Source: Tulasnella sp. 424 (taxonomy: Eukaryota; Basidiomycota; Agaricomycetes; Cantharellales; Tulasnellaceae). Taken from it: a stretch of DNA of 64,000 nt. The notes under the pieces are model-generated. The model was not told the DNA's origin and did not search any database. It saw only the letters and a list, made by a program, of their open reading frames with translations. Both the position numbers and the translations under genes were made by a program. Positions 1-11,942 of the stretch are shown here, in pieces (the first letter of the stretch is position 1; every line of letters begins with the position of its first letter). The DNA is taken from the NCBI GenBank assembly GCA_019633425.1, contig WSUB01000149.1:1-64000 (forward strand), read 5' to 3'.

Positions 1-746
1 TCGGTGCAGAGGCGTCTTTCACCCAAGCGTTGGCCATATACGCGAGCACCGAGGACGATCAAGGCCGGGCGGAGGCATTGGCTGGGCTTGGGGACGTCCA
101 GCGAGCGCAGTTCAACTACGTCGATGCGGAGGCGTCTTATACCCAGTTGATTGGCATCTACACCAACATCGGGAATGACCTGGGTCGAGCGAACGCATTT
201 GATGGGCTGGGGGACGTCCACTACCAGCGCTCCAACTACATCGATGCAGAGACGTCTTACACCGAAGCGGTGACCATCTATGCGAGCATCGGGAATGACC
301 TGGGCCGGGCGAACGCATTATATGGGCTTGGAGAGACTCAGAAAGCGCGCTCCAAATACGTCGATGCAGAGGCGTCTTACACCCAAGCGATGACCATCTA
401 TGCGACCATTGGGGATGACCAGGGCCGGGCGAACACATTGTATGGGCTTGGGGACGTCCACCGACAGCGCTACAACTACATCGATGCAGAGGCGTCTTAC
501 ACTCAAGCGATGACCATTTATGCGACCATCGGGGATGACCTGGGCCGGGCGGACTCCTCCCTGGAACTCGGACGTATTCGATTACGCCAAGCTCGCTACT
601 CGGAAGCAAAGGCCCTACTTAACGACGCTGCTGAAATATCCGAGTGGATTGATTATGATTGGGGCATGAGCGTGGCGAACGAGCTTCTAGAGGATGTTTG
701 TAGCCGAGAATTCTTCCACAGAGCCAACCGATACGAGTACGTCTGA
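1..746 (+). CDS. Kinase-TPR gene A, 3' end only, frameshifted tail
   Basis: This is the last exon of a kinase-TPR gene whose 5' part lies outside the window. The frame is open from base 3. It encodes about five 40-residue TPR units (pattern GLGDVQxxRSNYxDAEASYT) followed by the family's conserved C-terminal helix region (xxLxLGRIRLRQARYSEAKAL). After EDV, at about base 699, the sequence loses bases relative to paralogues B, C and D. It therefore leaves the common frame, skips about 90 bp of the usual Pro/Ser/Thr-rich tail and stops at 744-746. The expected tail codons (TSTSDSDDLSE) can still be read in another frame just downstream, which shows the change is a recent deletion or frameshift. 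The role is inferred from the paralogues: a kinase with a TPR protein-binding array. Confidence 0.8.
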   Translation, partial: GAEASFTQALAIYASTEDDQGRAEALAGLGDVQRAQFNYVDAEASYTQLIGIYTNIGNDLGRANAFDGLGDVHYQRSNYIDAETSYTEAVTIYASIGNDLGRANALYGLGETQKARSKYVDAEASYTQAMTIYATIGDDQGRANTLYGLGDVHRQRYNYIDAEASYTQAMTIYATIGDDLGRADSSLELGRIRLRQARYSEAKALLNDAAEISEWIDYDWGMSVANELLEDVCSREFFHRANRYEYV

Positions 747-2783
747 TTCAGACGATCTCTCCGAGTAGCTCCATCGCAAACTCCGTCTGTAAACCTTCCG
801 TCTGTTTCGTCCATCACATTCTTCCGCTTTGATAGCTGTCTCGCTAATTCCGCTTCCGCCTGTATCCCATTTGCCAACAAAGTTCAAGATTTTCCTTAGG
901 CCCACGATCCCCACTCTCCAGATTCTAGAAAGGTGCTATGGAGCCCCCCCCCCCCGAGATGCGTGCTAATTCGGATCCTGTAGGCGGAGAGTCTGAACGA
1001 ATATTCATATTTTTTCCCTTCTCTGTTTATTTATTTTTCTTTACGATTTTTTGCGCTCGATACTCCCTGACTCTCACTTGCTTAAAGTAAACCACTAGCC
1101 ATGCTTTCACACGTTCTGCGATAATTGACAATGACTCAAGTGATTGATCATCTAGTTTGCGCGGGAACCCTAACCCGAACATAGAGAGCGAAAAGATGAA
1201 TGAATACGAACGTAGTAAGCGAATCTATATACTCTGATATTGCGTATACCAGCGTCGACGTGACACGCTAAATGGAAAGAAGTCATGAAAGGGAAAAGTG
1301 GGCAGGAGGTGCACCGCTTGTAGTAGAGCTCGAGCTGATTATGGGGGGGCAAAGGTGAAAGGGGAAAGCGAATTAAGGTATGGGCGTAGGTGAACTAAGA
1401 CGGCAATTGAGGAGATATCTGGAAACGAAACCCGGTGTCGATGACAGCCACGGTGGAATCATTGAAAATTCAAATGCCTTATTTTTCCGTTCCTCGCATA
1501 GGAGCTTCCAAGCGCGATGTTAAAATACCATCTTCCTACTCGTTTTCTGCCCCGCATAGGACCGACCAGGACAGACTGTACATGCCTCACTCTGCCGCCA
1601 GAAAATGCCCAACACCTTTCACGAACAAATACGGCTCCTCCTCGTCTCTGCAAGTCCGTACCGCTGCATTTGTGATATGTCGGAGCTCTGTCTCCCCGCG
1701 CGTGGATATTGTCAAGGAACTGGAAGCAACGTACCAAGGGATGGCTGAGCTACATAGTCTCGGCGTTGGGACTGCAAATGGGTCCTAAAATGACCTGTAC
1801 AGAGACCCCAGAGGCGCGCTGGTGTGTCTTGCTAGAACAAGGGCGACTGACAAAAAAGGGGTCCCATCGGCCAGTGGCGCCAAGGGTTCACCCTGAACTG
1901 TCCATACGGTCACAGGCAAGTCAATTGCCGGTTCATCTCCCACCAGCACAAGTCCCTCACCTCCCCTGCATAACGTCAAGCATGCAAACAAGAAGCTCGC
2001 CCAGATCTCCTCGTCCACATGCACTCAATACAAAGCAACACCCAACCATTAAATTGGCTTGGCAGCATACAGTTCACTAACCTTTCTTACTCCCACCCAC
2101 TCATCTCAACGTACGGAAGCAATCCTGTCCAGACGATATATAATAAAGGGTATATATAATGTAAAATTCAACCGAGACCAGCAACCAGACGTAATCACAA
2201 CGCCTCTTCTCATCCTAGCTTAGGGGTTGCGTCAAAATAGTACAGTCGTACCAGCAGCTGAGAGCAAGTGTGAACCCTGAACTATACAGTTATAGCTACG
2301 ACCGAAACATGATCTCGTCCCTCGGTCGCAGAAAGCGTTCTCTAGCTACGTTATACCACGAGCTGCCCGCCAGAGCCCTTGCTCTGAAAACTCGCGGTTT
2401 CGGGTTAGAGATTCGAGGGGAATCCACGATCTCGTGACCAGGAATTGGACTTCCTCGAAAGCTGAAACCCGGCATACCAGATCCAGTGTCCCCGATTTCA
2501 GTCAACCGCAACATTTCTGCTCTACGGGCCCATTATAAAACGCCACTAACGCTTCTACAACTCGACTCTAAACTTGCAAGCCCGGGTTCGAGGTCCTGAG
2601 GAATAGAAGAATCAGCTCATGTTCTAGAAAAACAGCCTCGAGAATGCGGTGCATCAGGTCAAGTTGGACAAGTCACACCACCGCTCATCAGTCGTTCACC
2701 GACACCCTCCCAAAGTCCATAGACCTTGACTCGACCGCCCACTTCCCATTGATTGTACTCCTGGATTCTCTTGACTTGCACTC
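747..2783. repeat. Intergenic spacer, copy 1 of repeated module M1, no gene
   Basis: There is no convincing coding region here. The stretch from about 780 to 2200 resembles 10.84-11.94 kb and 15.37-16.72 kb in order and content. Shared landmarks are a TTTGATAGCTG 3' flank, the tract near 1500-1530 (GCGCGATGTTA), and CCAGACGATATRTAATAA near 2130. An ORF at 1435-1788 lies in this repeated block, but its frame is not kept in the other copies, so I do not call it a gene. The block also holds a C12 homopolymer (944-955) and an AT-rich TATATAATA stretch near 2137-2162. From about 2214 to 2640 the sequence matches the 5' flanks of the other kinase-TPR genes. Confidence 0.6.
2270..2296 (+). promoter_or_regulatory. 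Conserved upstream element with 12-bp near-palindrome, gene B
   Basis: GTGAACCCTGAACTATACAG followed by TTATAGC is shared with the 5' flanks of C, D, E, G and the ASNSD1-like gene. The core AACTATACAGTT (2280-2291) is one base from the perfect palindrome AACTGTACAGTT. It lies about 490 bp before the predicted ATG. A dimeric transcription-factor site is an inference. Confidence 0.45.
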
Positions 2784-5700
2784 ATGCTTGCACTGCTCAG
2801 GCTGCTCAAACTTGCCGCAAAGTCAAGCCCTCCAACTTCCGCGCCACTGGAGGCTGGAAAGAATCCCCTCAAACGAGAAGTCTATGCTCTAACTGAAGCC
2901 TCCCCGGGTCTGCAGCCTCTTGAATGTGGAGGGAGATCTCGGTCTTTCACGAAAATGGAGAAAGAACAGCCGAATAGGATCAAACTATCTGCAGTAAGCA
3001 GGAATCGAGGCATCATTTTCCTGAAGCACTACTTAATCGCATTTCGCTGCAGCGAGACCTCCTAGCCATTCTATCAGGAAGGCGGATATCCATCACCGAC
3101 ATCAAATTCTCCGGCGATAGTTCCAAAGACGGTGGTACTTATGCCGACGTCGCGGTGGCTACGCTTGTCAGGACGAATGGCAGTGGAGATGAACGAAGAA
3201 CGGTAGCCGTCAAAAAGCTTCGATTCGTTCTCAATGGGGACATGACCGGGGAAAAGTTTCTTCGGGCAAGTTTTTGCGCTTGCTGTGCTCTTCGGCTCAA
3301 CTCACTCGTACTCTCCAGGCGTTCGTTAACGAGTTGCGTGTATTGGACAAACTATCTCATCCAAATATCGTAGAGATCCTTGGATTTGTGGAGGATGCAG
3401 AGAACCGCATTGCTTGGCTTGTTTTTCCATGGGAAGAAAATGGGAACCTTCGGGAGTTCCTTCGTTCTGGGAACTGGGAACTGCCCGAACGGGTGTCGCT
3501 CGTGCGTTATCGACGTAGAAGTCACCGAATAAGGAGCTTATTATCGACGCCTTTTAGGTTCAAGACGTAGCGCGCGGACTCGAATATCTTCATACTCGGA
3601 ATCCACCCATCTGCCATGGCGACCTGAAATCGGTGAGCTCGGCGACCCATCCATCTGCGTCACGCCGTCTTACATTGACTTTCGCTTAGCTGAACATCCT
3701 CGTCAACTCAGAGCATCGCGCCCTTATTACAGACTTCGGTTCGGCGCGTGTTGCTCGAGAAATTCGCGAGCTCGAAGCCGACCCGCCAACGGCCTCAACG
3801 GGGCGCAATCCTCCGAAAACGAAGGACCGCCTTCAGTTCAACCTTTCTGCGTCCGACACCACCCTTACATTGACCGGTCCTCAGTGCTCTTTTCGTTGGG
3901 CGCCACCCGACGTTCTCAATGGAGGGCCACTGAATCTGGCGAGTGACATTTGGGCACTCGGTTGGATCGCTTGGGAGGTGAGCTTCCCAGTCAACTCGGA
4001 GGCAACGCTTCGCTGACACAGCATACCTGCTCGTCTGGCCTCAGGCGATCACTGACAACCACCCATTTGAGGAACTCAATCTGGAATTGGCTGTCATTAT
4101 GAGGATAATAGAAGGCCGATTGCCATTACTCCACGATCACGGTCAACTCTCGCAAATTCGTAGTCTATGCAGCATGATGCTGAGCTGTTGGAAGTCGAAA
4201 CCAAAGGATAGACCGTCGGCGACAGAATGCAGGAGAACTCTCCGTTGGATTGTAAGTGGGGCGCCACCCTGTTAACATGACCTGAAGACATTGATTTGAA
4301 ACAGCCGTCCGTTGTCCCAATGTCGAAGGATGGCGAGGAATCCACGATCCGGTCGGCGATTATATTGCTGCGACTCGGGGAGATTCATCGTTTGCAAGAC
4401 AAGCACGAAGAAGCTACGAAAATGTATGAGCGAGGACTGGTCGTCGCTCAATCTACTAGAGATCAAACTGTAGTGGCACGTCTATTTCTGCAGCTCGCGG
4501 AGACTCAACGAATGCAAGGCAAGTTCATCAAAGCAGAGGCGTCCTACATCAAAGCGATGGCCATCTGCGGGAGCATCGGAGATGACCTCCGTCGAGCGAG
4601 CGCGTTTCATGGACTTGGGGAGATACAGCGAATGCGCCATAACTACTTCGATGCAGAAGCGTCTTACACTCAAGCGATAGCCATCTACGCAAGCATCGGG
4701 AATGACCAGGGCCGAGCGGACGCATTGCTTGGGCTTGGGGAGATCCAGCGAGCGCGCTCCAACTACGTCGATGCAGAGACGTCTTCCATCAAAGCGATAA
4801 CCATCTGCTCCAGCAACAAGCCTGACCTAGGCCGAGCGAACTCATTGCGTGGCCTTGGGAACATCCAGCAACCGCGGTCCAACTATGTCGATGCAGAGGC
4901 GTCTTCCATCAAAGCGATAACCATCTACTCGAGCAATAAGCCCGAACTGGGCCGAGCGAACGCTTTACGTGGGCTCGGGGACATCCAACAAGCCCGGTCC
5001 AGCTACGTCGACGCAGAGGCGTCTTACACCCAAGCGATGGCCCTCTACGCAGGCATCGGGAATGAGCAGGGCCGAGCGGATGCATTGGTTAGGCTTGGGG
5101 AGATCCAGCGAGCACGCTCCAACTACGTCGACGCAGTGGTGTCTTACACCCAAGCGGTGACCATCTACGAAAGCACCGGGGATGACCGGGGCCGAGCGCG
5201 CGCACTGCATAGGCTTGGAGACGTCCAGCGAGTGCGCTCCAACGACGTCGATGCAGAGGCGTCTTACGCCCAGGCGATAGCCATCTACGCCAGCATCGGG
5301 AGTGAACGTGGCCGAGCGAACGCATTGTTTGGGCTTGGGGACGTCCAGCGAGCGCGCTCTAACTGCGTCGATGCAGAGGCGTCTTACGCCCAAGCGATAG
5401 CCATCTACGCCAGCATCGGGGACGACCCGTATCGAGCGAACGCATTGTTTAGCCTTGGGGACGTCCAGCGTGCGCGCTCCAACTATGTCGATGCAGAGGA
5501 GTCTTACACCCAAGCGATGGCCATCTATGCCAGCATCAGGAATGAACGTGGCCGAGCGAACGCATTGTTTTGCCTTGGCAGTGTCCAGCGAGCGCGCTCC
5601 AACTACATCTATGCAGAGGCGTGTTACACCGAAGCGATGACTCTCTACGCGAGCACCGGGGATGGCCGGGGCCTCGCGCGCACACTGCGTAGGCTTGGGG

Positions 5701-6869
5701 ATGTCCAGCGAGTGCGCTCCAATGACGTCGATGCGGAGGCGTCTTACGCCCAAGCGATAGCCATCTACGCCCGCATCGGGAGTGAACGTGGCCGAGCGAA
5801 CGCATTGCTTGGACTTGGGGACGTCCAGCGAGCGCGCTCCAACTACGTCGATGCAGAGGCGTCTTACACCCAAGCGATGGCCATCTACGCGAGCATCGGG
5901 AATAACCTTAGCCGAGCGGACGCATTGGTCGGGCTTGGGGACATCCAGCAAGCGCGCTCCAACCACGTTGATGCGGAGGCGTCTTACACCCAAGCGATGA
6001 CCTTCTACGTGAGCATCGGGAATGAGCATGGCCGAGCGGATGCACTGCTTGGCCTTGGGGACGTCCAACGGCTGACCTCCAAACACGCTGATGCAGAGGC
6101 GTCTTACGCCCAAGCTATGGCCATCTACGGGAACGTCGGGAATGAACATGGCCGAGCGGACGCATTGCTTCGGCTTGGGTGCGTCCAGAACGCGCGCTCC
6201 AATTACATCGATGCAGAGGCATCTTACACCCAAGCGATGGATATCTACGCGAGCAACGGGAATGAGCATGGCCGAGCGGACGCATTGCTTTGGCTTGGGG
6301 ACATCCAGCGAGTGCGGTTCAACCTCGTCGCTGCAGAAGCGTCTTACACCCAGGCGATGACTTTCTATGTGAGTGTCGGGACCAACCTGAGCGGGGCAAA
6401 CGCAATGTTTAGGCTTGGAGACGTCCAGCAAGCCCGCTCCAACTATGCCGAAGCAGAGGCGGCCTATACCGCAGCAGCCGCTATCTATGTGCGCACCGGT
6501 GATGACCTGGGCCGAACAAACTCCTCCCTAAAGCTAGGCTGCATTCGATTCCGCCAAGCTCGTTACTCGGAAGCAAGGATCTTAATTAACCATGCTGCCA
6601 GAATATCCGAACGGATCCATTATAACTGGGGCAAGACCGTCTCCAGCGAGCTTCTAAAGGATCTTGTTGAGGCCGAGAGATATTCCACCGAGCCAACACT
6701 TCGTTCTCCGGTTTGGCTAGCTATGACCCATGCCGAAGCCATCGTTTCAGCACCCCTTTCAACTCAAACGACTGAACCGAATACGTCTTATTCGGCCGAT
6801 CTACCCTCCACGGCAGACACTTTCCGTAGACGCTCCGTCCGCTCCGCCCATCAAATTCTCTCTCTTTGA
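2784..6869 (+). CDS. Kinase-TPR protein B (TKL-like kinase plus 17 TPR units)
   Basis: Predicted exons are 2784-2993, 3053-3265, 3319-3501, 3558-3632, 3690-3977, 4045-4251 and 4305-6869, giving about 1246 residues. The kinase domain (about residues 70-395) shows the lysine in VAVKKL, the helix-C Glu in FVNELRVL, a catalytic loop HGDLKSLNILVN (HRD is HGD, with Asp, Lys and Asn kept), DFGSA, APPD in place of APE, and DIWALGW. It should be active and TKL-like. A long insert rich in Pro/Thr sits between DFG and APPD. A divergent TPR follows, then 17 near-identical 40-residue units, a final conserved segment and a Ser/Thr-rich tail. The tail runs 23 residues past the stop used by C and D. Intron 2 uses a GC donor (GCAAGT at 3266). 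The ATG used by gene D is AAG here, so I chose the in-frame ATG 36 bp upstream. Target and signal are unknown. Confidence 0.85.
5161..6120 (+). repeat. 480-bp higher-order repeat in TPR array of gene B
   Basis: Two successive blocks of four TPR units (about 5161-5640 and 5641-6120) start with the same uncommon unit types. Each opens with a unit carrying RVRSNDVDAEASYAQAIAI followed by one starting IGSERGRAN. This four-unit periodicity inside the 120-bp array indicates a block duplication, as expected from unequal crossing-over or replication slippage. Confidence 0.6.
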
Positions 6870-7933
6870 TAGCCGTAATTTCGCTTTTGCCTGCACCCAG
6901 TTTGCCAACAGAGCTCAAGTTTTGAAATATGGGGGCCATGGTCGAAGGCAAGTGGCGCCAAAGGCAGAACGAGTGTGACGTTGACCCACCTCCTACAAGC
7001 TTGTATGCTGTTATTTACAAAAGGTTTGAATACTATCACAAGGACAATGGACATCTGCAGAGAAAGGGATGAAGGCAGATGAGTCGACTGAGCTAGATTT
7101 GCGCTCCGTTCAGCACGGCCAGTGCACCTTGCTTCATGGTGTTGGAGCTCCTAGTGTTTCTTGTAATAATTCGATGTATTTGTAGATCAGTAGTTGGAGA
7201 AAATTCCGGATATATTTTCCTGATTTTGGGGGTTGTGTCAAGATGGCGGTTGTTGTTTGGAAGGGCTGGGTGGGTGAACCCTGAACTGTACAGCTGCACC
7301 CGCTACCAAAGCATCGTCCCTCCGTCGTCGAACGTACACTTTTCGGCTGCGACTATCTACCTACCAGAAGCCCTTGCTTTTGAAATCTGAATCCTGGGTC
7401 TCGAGATCTGGCGGAAAGACTAACTGTGTAACGCCGCGTGACGTCCTCGATCTTCGGCCTGCCGTAGAATGGCTGGATTAGTCCCCCCATTCAAGTCAAC
7501 TGTAACACTTTCTTCGCACACCCGGAATAAGACGCCATTAGCACTTTCACGACTCGACTCCAACCTTGCAAACCGGTATCCAAGGCATCTTGAGGGATAA
7601 GGAATCAGCTCAAACGGCCCGGTCGCTTATGTAAACCGTCACAAAACCGTCACAAAGCCGGCAAGGATATCGATGCGGTGCATCAGTTCAAATTACACCA
7701 CCGTTCATCAGTCTGCCAACGACACCCTCCCAAATCCATAGACATTTCCTTGACCTCCCACTTCCTTACTAATTCTGCCCTTGCACGGCTACTGAAAGTT
7801 GTCACAACGTCAGATCCTGTGACGGCGTCACCGGACGCTGGAAAATCGCCTTGGACGAAAAGTCGACGTGCTGACTGAAGCCTCTCTGGTTTTGCGGCCT
7901 CAAGGTGGAGAGGAATCCCGGTCTTCTACGAAA
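6870..7933. repeat. Short spacer between genes B and C
   Basis: This spacer begins with the same 3' flank as the other units (TTTGATAGCCG near 6866, TTTGCCAACAGAG near 6900) but lacks about 1 kb of the module M1 that fills the other spacers. The jump is near 6935, where GTCGAAGGCAAGTGGCG picks up sequence found at the far end of M1 in other copies. The promoter element is at 7274-7299, with core AACTGTACAGCT. From about 7310 to 7790 the sequence is the family 5' flank. No other gene was seen. Confidence 0.55.
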
Positions 7934-10826
7934 ATGGAGACAGGACAGTCTCGAAGCATCAAACTATCTGCGGTAAGCAGGAATTGGGGCGTGATTTCCC
8001 GAGCATTGGTTGATCGTCCTTTACGACAGCGAGACCTCCTGACTACTCTATCAGAAAGGCGGATAACTATCACCGAAATTAAATTTGCCGGAAACAGCTC
8101 CAAAGACGGTGGTACCTATGCCGACGTCGCTGTAGCTACCCTCGTCAGGGCCAACAACGGTAGGGAAGAAGAAAGAACCGTGGCCGTGAAGAAGCTTCGA
8201 TTCATTTTAAGTGGTGACACGACTGAGGAAAAGTTTCTTCGGGTAAGTTTTTGCGCTTGACTGCGCTTTTCGACATGAGTAACTTGGCCTTTTTCAGGTG
8301 TTTGTCAACGAGCTGCGTGTCTTGGACAAATTGTCCCACCCAAATATTGTGGAGATCATTGGATTTGTGGAGGATACCGAGAACCGCATTGCCTGGTTGG
8401 TTTTTCCATGGGAGGATAATGGGAACCTTCGGGAGTTCCTTCGTTCTGGGAAGTGGGAATTGCCCGAACGGGTGTCGTTAGTGCGTCACAATCAATAAGG
8501 CATTGCATGAGGGGCTTATCTCAACGCTTTTCAGATTCAAGACGTGGCATGCGGGCTCGAATATCTTCACACTCGACAGCCACCCATCTGCCACGGGGAC
8601 CTTAAATCAGTGAGTTTGGCGACCGATCCATCTTTATCGTGCCGTCTTAGACTGACTATCGCCTAGCTAAATATCCTTGTCAAGTCAGATCATTGCGCTA
8701 TCATCTCAGACTTCGGCTCAGCTCGCATTATTCGCCAAATTCAAGAGCTCGACCCTAATCCAGCAACCCACCCAACGGCTTCAGCAAGTCGCATTCCTCC
8801 AAGAAACGATGGGCGTCTTCAGTTCGACCTTACCGCGTCGGCTACCACACTTACCTTGACCGGTCCTGAATGTTCTTTTCGTTGGGCGCCGCCTGACGTT
8901 CTCAACGGAGGACCACTGGATCTGGCAAGTGACGTCTGGGCGCTTGGTTGGGTCACTTGGGAGGTGAGTAATCCACTCCAATCAAAGGCGCTGGTCCATT
9001 TACCCGTATTTGCCCATCTCGCATTAGGGTATCACTGGTCGCTACCCATTCGAGGAAGTCAATCTGGAGTCGGCTGTCATTATGAGGATAATAACAGGCC
9101 AACTGCCAGTACTCCACGACCACGATCAACTCTCGCAAATCCGTAGTCTATGTAGTATGATGCTGAGCTGTTGGAAGTCGGAACCAAGCGAAAGACCGTC
9201 GGCGACAGACTGCTGGAGAACCCTCCACTGGATGGTAAGTCGGGTGCCAGTCTGGTAACATGATCTGACAACTTATAATTTGAACAGCCGTCCGTTGTCC
9301 CGGAGTCCAAAGATGGCAAGCAATCCACGATTCGGTCGGCGATGATATTCCTGCAACTCGGAGAAATCCATCGTTTGCAAGACAGGCATGAGGAAGCCAC
9401 GAAAATGTATGAGCAGGGACTGGCCATCGCTCGATCTACTCGAGACCAAAGTGGAATAGCACGGCTATCTGTCCATCTCGCGGAGAGCCAACGGTTCCGG
9501 GGCATGTATGATGAAGCTGAGGCGGCTTACACGCAAGCGAGGGCTATCTTCGAGAGCATTGGGGATGATCGGGGCCGAGCGGACGCATTACGTGGGCTTG
9601 GGTACATCCAGCGAGTGCGCTTCGACTACGGTGATGCAGAGGCGTCATTCACCCAAGCGATGGCCATCGACGAAAGCATTGGGAATCACCAGGGCCGAGC
9701 GAACGCATTGCTTGGGCTTGGGCACGTCCAGCAAGCGCGCTGCGACTACGGTGATGCAGAGGCGTCTTTCACCCAGGCGATAACCATCTACGCGAGCATC
9801 GGGGACGACGTGGGCCGAGCGAACGCGTTGCTTGGGCTTGGGGGCGTCCAGCGAGTACGCCACAACCATCATGATGCCCAGGCGTCTTTCGCCCAAGCGA
9901 TGGCCATCTTCGTGAACATCGGGGATGTTCAGGGCCAAGCACAAGCATTGGCTGAGCTTGGGGACGTCCAGGAAGCGTGCTCCAACTATGTCGATGCAGA
10001 GGAGTCCTACACACAAGCGATGACCATCTTCGGGAGCATCGGGGATGACCTGGGGCGAGCGGACGCGTTGCGTGGGCTTGGGCACATCCAGCGAGTGCGC
10101 TCCAACTACATCGACGCAGAGGCATCTTTCACCCAGGCGACGGACATCTACGGGAGCATTGGGCATGATCAAGGCCGAGCAAACGCACTGCTTGGACTTG
10201 GGGACGTCCAGAAAGTGCGCTCCAACTTTCTTGATGCAGAGGCGTCTTTTACCGAAGCGGCGGCCATCTACGAAAGCGTCGGGAATGAGCAAGGCCGAGC
10301 GAGCGCATTGGTCGGGCTTGGGGATGTTCAGAAAGCGCGCTCCAATTACGCCCATGCAGAGGGATCCTACAGCCAGGCGATGGTCATCTTTGCGAGCATC
10401 GGGGATGACCTGGGCCGAGCGAACGCGTTGCTCGGGCTTGGGGACGTCCAGCGGTTGAGCTCCAAAGACGTTGATGCAGAACCGTCTTACACCCAAGCGA
10501 TGTCCTTATACGCGAGCGTCAATGATGACCTAGGCCGAACAAACTCTTCCCTAGCGCTCAGTCGCATTCGATTACACCAAGCTCGGTATTCGGAAGCAAA
10601 GGCCCTGATTAACGATGCTGCAACAATATCCGAACGGATTAATTATGTCTTGGGCAAGAGACTCTCGAGCGAGTTCCTGGAGGATGTTCTTGAAGCCGAG
10701 AGATCTTCCGCCGAGCCACCTCCGGCTTTGCCAGATATGACCCGTGCCGAAGACATCGTTGCAGCACCGCTTTCGCCTCAAGGAACCGATACGAATACAT
10801 CCGATTCGGTCGTTCCGCCCCAGTAG
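7934..10826 (+). CDS. Kinase-TPR protein C (9 TPR units), original start codon lost
   Basis: Predicted exons are 7934-7972, 8030-8242, 8298-8480, 8535-8609, 8667-8963, 9028-9234 and 9288-10826, giving about 850 residues from the internal Met at 7934. The kinase motifs are complete: VAVKKL, HGDLKSLNILVK, DFGSA, APPD, and DVWALGW. Nine 40-residue TPR units follow, then the common C-terminal segment with an intact Pro/Ser/Thr-rich tail ending VVPPQ. The codon matching gene D's ATG is ACG (7807). A net one-base shift and a TGA at 7820-7822 separate that point from the conserved N-terminal frame (ENRLGRKVDVLTEAS). The protein must therefore start at 7934 or use an unseen upstream exon. Intron 1 (7973-8029) is 57 nt with no in-frame stop, so it could be retained without breaking the frame. 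Confidence 0.8.
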
Positions 10827-11942
10827 CTCCGTCGTGGATCATTTCCCCAGAACCTCCGTCTGTTTCGTCCATCACATTCTCGCGCTTTGACAGCTGCTTC
10901 GATAATCTCGCTTTTGTCTGTATCCGGGTTGCCAATTAAGTCCAAGTTCTCTTTTAAGCTTGCGGTAAAGGTTATTCGAACGCTATATATTCGTTTCGTT
11001 TTCCCCTTGGAATGCGTACTGATTCGAACACTGCAAGCGAAACCTTAACGAAAGGTCATTTTTTTTGTTCCGATGTTGCGTGCTAAATACTCCCCACCTC
11101 CTACTTGCTAAGAATATGCTAGCCGAAATGCATCTCACACGTCCTCCTTAAATTGACAACGAATCAGTGATTGATTATCTGGTTATGCGGAAACCCCAAC
11201 CCTAACATAAAGCCGAGTTTGCTTTGATATAGCCCCCTAATGTCAGCATGACACGTCAGACGGGAACAGTCGGGCCGAAGAGACAAGAGGTGCACCGTTT
11301 GTAGTAGACTTCACGATGACTGTGGGGAAGCGAGAGGGAAAGGGAAAGGGAAAAGCGTATTAAGGGCACGAAGGCAGTCGGGACGAGGATGGCGTTCGGA
11401 CGCGGAGATGAAAACGACTCGTCATGGACAACGAACCCGACGACACGCCTCAACCATCGACAGTCCGAATGCCCGATGTTCTTGTCCCTTGCATAGTAGT
11501 CTCTACGCGCGATGTTAGAAAACCATCTTCCAACCAGTCCTCTGCTACGCCTAGGACCCAAGGACAAACTGCACCTGACGGTCCTCACCCTGCCGAAGGG
11601 AAATTGTCCACTGCCTTCGATTTCCGAGAGTCAGTCGTAAATATGGCTCCACTTCGCCTCCGTAACTCCATACCGTCATATGTCCGAGCTCGACTCGACT
11701 CCAGGTAGTGTAGACATTGGAAAGGAAGGCGACGCGCGTCACGGTGCAGTAGTGCAGGGGCTAGCCCCTGAGCTACATAGTTTCCTTTCTCCGACGACAC
11801 CCTGACGACGGTGGAACTGCGAATGGGCCCTAAATGCCCTCTCCGACAGTCTAAGAGCTCGAGAGGTGAGCGTCTGTCAAAAGGACAATCAACCTGGTCG
11901 AAGGCAAGTGGCGACAAGAGGCGCACCCTGAACTGTACAGCG
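10827..11942. repeat. Spacer after gene C, copy 2 of module M1
   Basis: The sequence is alignable by eye with 15.37-16.33 kb: GCGTGCTAAATACTCCC near 11088 against GCGTGCTAAATATTCCC near 15605, and GTAGTCTCTACGCGCGATGT near 11496 against 15954. It is more distantly like 0.8-1.95 kb. An ORF at 11424-11708 is not kept open in the other copies, since the homologous ORF at 15850 stops after eight codons, so it is not called. The copy ends in CACCCTGAACTGTACAG at 11924-11940, a second occurrence of the palindrome core. Confidence 0.55.

Noticed and set aside
1435..1788. Possible small gene in spacer M1
   Set aside because: The aligned copies at 11.4 and 15.85 kb do not keep the frame, and no splice-supported extension was found.
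2580..2605. GGGTTCGAGGTCC looks like a tRNA B box
   Set aside because: There is no A box at the right distance and no cloverleaf, and the sequence is part of the repeated 5' flank and varies between copies.
4965..6431. Long antisense ORF (488 codons) over gene B's TPR array, with similar ones at 9645-10496 and 26885-27604
   Set aside because: The 120-bp repeat is a multiple of three, so any frame free of stops in one unit stays open through the array. The antisense products are low-complexity Arg/Cys/Val repeats with no start context and no introns.
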